A stretch of DNA of 64,000 nucleotides from Flammeovirga sp. EKP202 (GTDB lineage Bacteria; Bacteroidota; Bacteroidia; Cytophagales; Flammeovirgaceae), in the NCBI RefSeq assembly GCF_014534745.1, contig NZ_JACVVP010000017.1, positions 62,001 through 126,000 on the forward strand, in the 5' to 3' direction. Shown here one piece after another: positions 62,101 to 64,000 of this stretch (positions are counted from its first letter, which is position 1; each line of letters opens with the position of its first letter). Under the pieces are notes generated by a model. It made no database searches and had not been told where the DNA came from. It saw nothing but the letters and a program-made list of their open reading frames with translations. The translations under genes and the position numbers were made by a program.

Positions 62101-62683
62101 TGTTACACTTGTTGCAACCGATGATGATTATGTAAGTATAGAAGCTAAAAAAGGAGATGATGATTGGGTAAATATATCCGGATCCTATAATGCAAGTTTT
62201 AATAGATTCTGGGAACATTATTCAAACTTAGGCTCAAATGGTGCACAAAACTTAGAGATAAGACACCAAATCAACTTAAAAGAGTTTTACAGTGCAGGAG
62301 ATACTATTTTGATTCGATTTAAACTAAGTTCAGGTGAAATCAATCAAAATTGGGGTTGGGCTGTAACTTACCTAAACATCCAAAGTATTGAAGAAGATCC
62401 AGTAAGTAGCAGTGTTAATCAAGCATTGTTTCAATCGATAAAAGTGTATCCTACCGAAGTCGTCAATAATGAAACGAATGTGGAATTGGAAACAAAAGGT
62501 AGTGAAATTATTAACTATCAATTGGTCAATCTTGAAGGAAAAGTACTTCAATCCTCTTCTTTCGCTACATTATCAGGAAAAAATAAAGTTCCAATTACAT
62601 TGAAGACCAACGAAAAGGGAATGTATATTTTAGTTTTATACAATGATGAAATAAAGAAATCTTTCAAAATAGCCGTACAATAG
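59177..62683 (+). CDS. T9SS-secreted BNR/sortilin-like beta-propeller protein
   Basis: 1168 residues. N-terminal hydrophobic segment (~7-25, FLSGLLFLMTFGVFYYFYQG) as signal, a charged region to ~110, then two propellers with Asp-box repeats: TTNKGQNW, STDGGNTW, SKDGGESW, STDMGQSW, SRDAGNTW, SSDFGSNW, TTDFGENW, SLDGGASW. Residues ~860-1070 hold Ig/jelly-roll-like domains. The C-terminal ~85 residues (IKVYPTEVVNNETNVELETK to IKKSFKIAVQ) are a T9SS type A sorting domain, so it should be exported across the outer membrane. Activity unknown; related in design to the protein at 46215 but with different targeting. Confidence 0.87.
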   Translation: MINQKHFLSGLLFLMTFGVFYYFYQGNHHSEEIIQHQSKDIVFERYNEKRLKKNAKGYIKSDKPDKFLQLMRSLKVRDGQNEAQYQKGYKLKETLKANAYFKSNRRIAQTVTDEQWIERGPKNVPGRTRTLVVDKNDPSNNTWIIGSVSGGIWKTTNKGQNWTPLTDDLPTLSVSHISQSESDPNILYACTGEGYGNIDGVKGDGVFKSTDGGNTWFSLENTLNNEDFQIVNRLIIDPTNADNLTVCTSANPGNSYRSSIFVSKDGGESWTKTYEERRSGFSFAIHQVVASPDDFNVQYATINNKGILKSTDMGQSWSLLSGYRVTGRIELGISEVNPNFIYASIAGNGDASEDGNLYLSRDAGNTWALLGANDEIKVLGGQGWYDNAVLAHPYDENSFYVGGVDIWKINILDEDNNVEFQRVSDAYGASGRTINPSFFRNGSTIIEGLHPDHHSFVSVKTTENQFYIINTNDGGVYYSNTGTNPGEDNGDWTFAGYGYNTTQFYGIDKRSGVNQYIGGSQDNGTWISSTNPTKDSNYRMFIGGDGFDAIWHSEDEDKLLGSIYNNIIYKSNNRGSVYFESTNGLEDQGENAPFITKLANSKQNPDVVFAIGEQGVWKSSDFGSNWTLSPISSDQWGVSTFMDVEISEANTDVVWAGHNFSDALYVSKNDGVSFSPTGNNVDNLSVSGSISGIVPDPIYEENAYVLFSYANSPKILKTTDFGENWVDISGFHQNESSATGFPNVAVYDLLVFPFNDNYLWAGTEIGIFESLDGGASWHPLDGIIPNVCIWDMKYSDNQVYVGTHGRGIWSIDIPINPQPEIISYTSTLTGIEVSIKIDAAADSIVMYSKSKKRIKGFNTSYDEGEHLLELDSSDLTENAIQFISYKNNTPYKGKVTTLDITPYYTPSDSYYNEFTDYSTSSDFIAKGISFQSSVTNFDFAALHSEHPYATNTINYCYLRTPIIVKDDNPNFFYKDVTLVATDDDYVSIEAKKGDDDWVNISGSYNASFNRFWEHYSNLGSNGAQNLEIRHQINLKEFYSAGDTILIRFKLSSGEINQNWGWAVTYLNIQSIEEDPVSSSVNQALFQSIKVYPTEVVNNETNVELETKGSEIINYQLVNLEGKVLQSSSFATLSGKNKVPITLKTNEKGMYILVLYNDEIKKSFKIAVQ

Positions 62684-62776
62684 ATCTTAAAAGATTACAT
62701 TCGATCTTGAATGGATTTGTTTTGTATATTTTAATACCCGTTTTTTGCGGAAATATTTTAAGTACAAAACGTGCTT

Positions 62777-62831
62777 AAGTACTAAGCCAAAATAATATGA
62801 ATGAGTCTTATATAATTTTGCCTTAGTACTT
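62777..62831. repeat. Inverted repeat AAGTACTAAG / CTTAGTACTT upstream of rsmA
   Basis: Perfect 10-bp arms at 62777-62786 and 62822-62831, 35 bases apart; a further AAGTAC begins at 62760. The -7-like TAATTTTG (62813-62820) lies between the arms, 39 bases before the rsmA ATG. A possible operator around the rsmA promoter. Confidence 0.45.
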
Positions 62832-62858
62832 ACTCCTATAAAAACATAAATAATACTT

Positions 62859-63641
62859 ATGTCTAAAGTCAAACCTAAAAAGCATTTAGGACAACATTTT
62901 TTGAATGACCTACAAATTGCAGATGACATTGTAAATGCAATGACTTCTTTTGGTGATTACAAAGAAATTTATGAAATCGGCCCCGGCACCGGTGTTTTGA
63001 CCACTCGCTTAATGCAAAAGGATGAGTACAAAACAACGGTAATAGAAATAGACACTGAATCTGTTGTCTACTTAGCAAACGAGGTGGGTTTACCAAAAGA
63101 TCAAATCATTGAAGGCGATTTCTTAAAACTTGACTTTGGAAATATTGCTCCACATCCTGTAGGTCTTATTGGAAACTTCCCTTATAATATTTCTACACAG
63201 ATCTATTTTAAGATTTTAGAGAATAAAGATCAGATCACCGAATGTGTAGGAATGATTCAGAAAGAAGTTGCTGAAAGAATAGCTACTAAAAAAGGTGGAC
63301 GTACTGCAGGTATTCTGACCATATTAGTACAAGCATTCTATGACGTTGAATACCTTTTCACTGTTCCTCCGGGAGTGTTTATTCCACCTCCAAAAGTAGA
63401 TTCCGCAGTCATCAGGCTTCAAAGAAATGATAGAAAGTCACTTCCATGCAAAGAGGAAACCTTCTTTAAAGTGGTAAAACAAGCTTTCAGTACTAGACGT
63501 AAAACGCTACGTAACGCTATGAAACCTTATGGTCTTCCTGCTGAATTACTAGAAGATCCAATCTTTAAGAAAAGAGCAGAAGAACTTTCGGTGGAAGATT
63601 TTATTGATCTTACCGTTAGAATTGAAGAATCAAGAAAATAG
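62859..63641 (+). CDS. rsmA: 16S rRNA (adenine1518/1519-N6)-dimethyltransferase
   Basis: RsmA/KsgA dimethylates two adjacent adenines near the 3' end of 16S rRNA. 260 residues: KPKKHLGQHFLNDLQIADDI, SAM-binding EIGPGTGVLTTRLMQ, EGDFLKLDF, catalytic NFPYNISTQIYFKIL, QKEVAERIATKKGGRTAGIL and FIPPPKVDSAVIRLQ, with the C-terminal helical domain (STRRKTLRNAMKPYGLPAEL). Full length; own terminator. Confidence 0.96.
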   Translation: MSKVKPKKHLGQHFLNDLQIADDIVNAMTSFGDYKEIYEIGPGTGVLTTRLMQKDEYKTTVIEIDTESVVYLANEVGLPKDQIIEGDFLKLDFGNIAPHPVGLIGNFPYNISTQIYFKILENKDQITECVGMIQKEVAERIATKKGGRTAGILTILVQAFYDVEYLFTVPPGVFIPPPKVDSAVIRLQRNDRKSLPCKEETFFKVVKQAFSTRRKTLRNAMKPYGLPAELLEDPIFKKRAEELSVEDFIDLTVRIEESRK

Positions 63642-63666
63642 GTCTAACCCCTATTTGAACATAATG

Positions 63667-63699
63667 AGCCATTAATCTATTTAGGTTAATGGCTTTTTT
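63667..63699 (+). terminator. Terminator of rsmA
   Basis: Nine-base-pair stem AGCCATTAA (63667-63675) / TTAATGGCT (63686-63694), then T to 63699. 25 bases past the stop. Confidence 0.85.
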
Positions 63700-63791
63700 A
63701 TTGATCTTTTTGATAAATTCACTAAATTGTAATACCTATTTTAAAAAAACAACTATTTCCAAACGCTTTTATATGATTCATCAAACTTAAC

Positions 63792-64000
63792 ATGACAGAA
63801 ACTCAAAAAATATATGAACTATGGCTTAATGATATAAACGGAATTGGTGGAGCAACTTGTAAACAATTAATTAGCTACTTAGAAAGTGCTGAAAATGTCT
63901 ATAATAGCTCTTATAAGGACTTAATCAAAATACCTAACATTGGTGAGTTTATCACTAATTCCATCCTAAATTCTAAAAGCAAACTAGATAAAGCAGAAAA
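63792..64000 (+). CDS. dprA: DNA processing protein DprA, 3'-truncated by window edge
   Basis: 69 codons visible from the ATG at 63792, open to the window end. The start reads MTETQKIYELWLNDINGIGG, then ATCKQLISYLESAENVYNSS and LIKIPNIGEFITNSIL: the helix-hairpin-helix-like N-terminal region of DprA/Smf, with two GIG-type hairpins. DprA loads RecA on incoming single-stranded DNA in transformation. The Rossmann core is outside the window, so the call rests on the N-terminal pattern only. Confidence 0.72.
   Translation, partial: MTETQKIYELWLNDINGIGGATCKQLISYLESAENVYNSSYKDLIKIPNIGEFITNSILNSKSKLDKAE

Overview
The window looks like a chromosomal segment of a marine-type Bacteroidota, probably order Cytophagales and possibly close to Flammeovirga; the genus is a guess from protein flavour, not a search. 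Support: AT-rich DNA, start codons without Shine-Dalgarno sequences, promoter-like TTTG / TAnnTTTG elements, SusC/SusD proteins, type IX secretion (T9SS) C-terminal sorting domains, a czcA-TolC fusion, DUF983 and a Bacteroidota-style DksA-like protein. I see no rRNA, tRNA, CRISPR array, insertion sequence or prophage. Gene density is high and most intergenic gaps hold a hairpin terminator.

Layout. 0-4 kb (+): the 3' part of a TonB-dependent receptor, a MobB-like/MobA fusion and a bifunctional nuclease (DUF151). 4.3-19.7 kb (-): one long probable operon read from 19.7 down to 4.3 kb, encoding a coiled-coil/L-domain-like lipoprotein, SusC, SusD, a lipoprotein with three PKD-like repeats plus a FISUMP domain, and a 2489-residue secreted subtilisin with a T9SS sorting domain. 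A membrane AraC regulator (20.2-21.3 kb, +) is divergent from it, across an intergenic region with a striking set of TGGYACA repeats and an inverted repeat. This is the best candidate for an uncharacterised system: an envelope protein-binding/degradation/uptake locus under its own sensor.

21.4-28.8 kb is housekeeping: scpB, a dksA-like gene, an unknown membrane protein, lptB, a GH3-family enzyme, purU, greA and an isolated nuoI-nuoJ pair. 28.9-35.1 kb (-) is a heavy-metal efflux operon (small Cys/His protein, CzcA-TolC fusion, His-rich CzcB adaptor). 35.2-38.9 kb has a GreA-C-like protein, a possible papain-fold secreted protein, a Crp/Fnr regulator, an aminoacyl-tRNA-protein transferase and lpxK. 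39-44.7 kb has sucC, topA and gltA; mdh at 53 kb is a third TCA gene. 44.7-49.1 kb encodes a FadL-like barrel and a sortilin/BNR propeller. 49.2-53.9 kb (-) has DUF983, ftsE, a small conserved-looking protein, fsa, hemG and mdh. 54-58.8 kb has a murF-aminotransferase pair facing a pdxA-DUF3299-fur operon. 59.2-64 kb has a T9SS-secreted BNR propeller, rsmA and the start of dprA.

All family calls come from reading translated sequence; no database search was possible.
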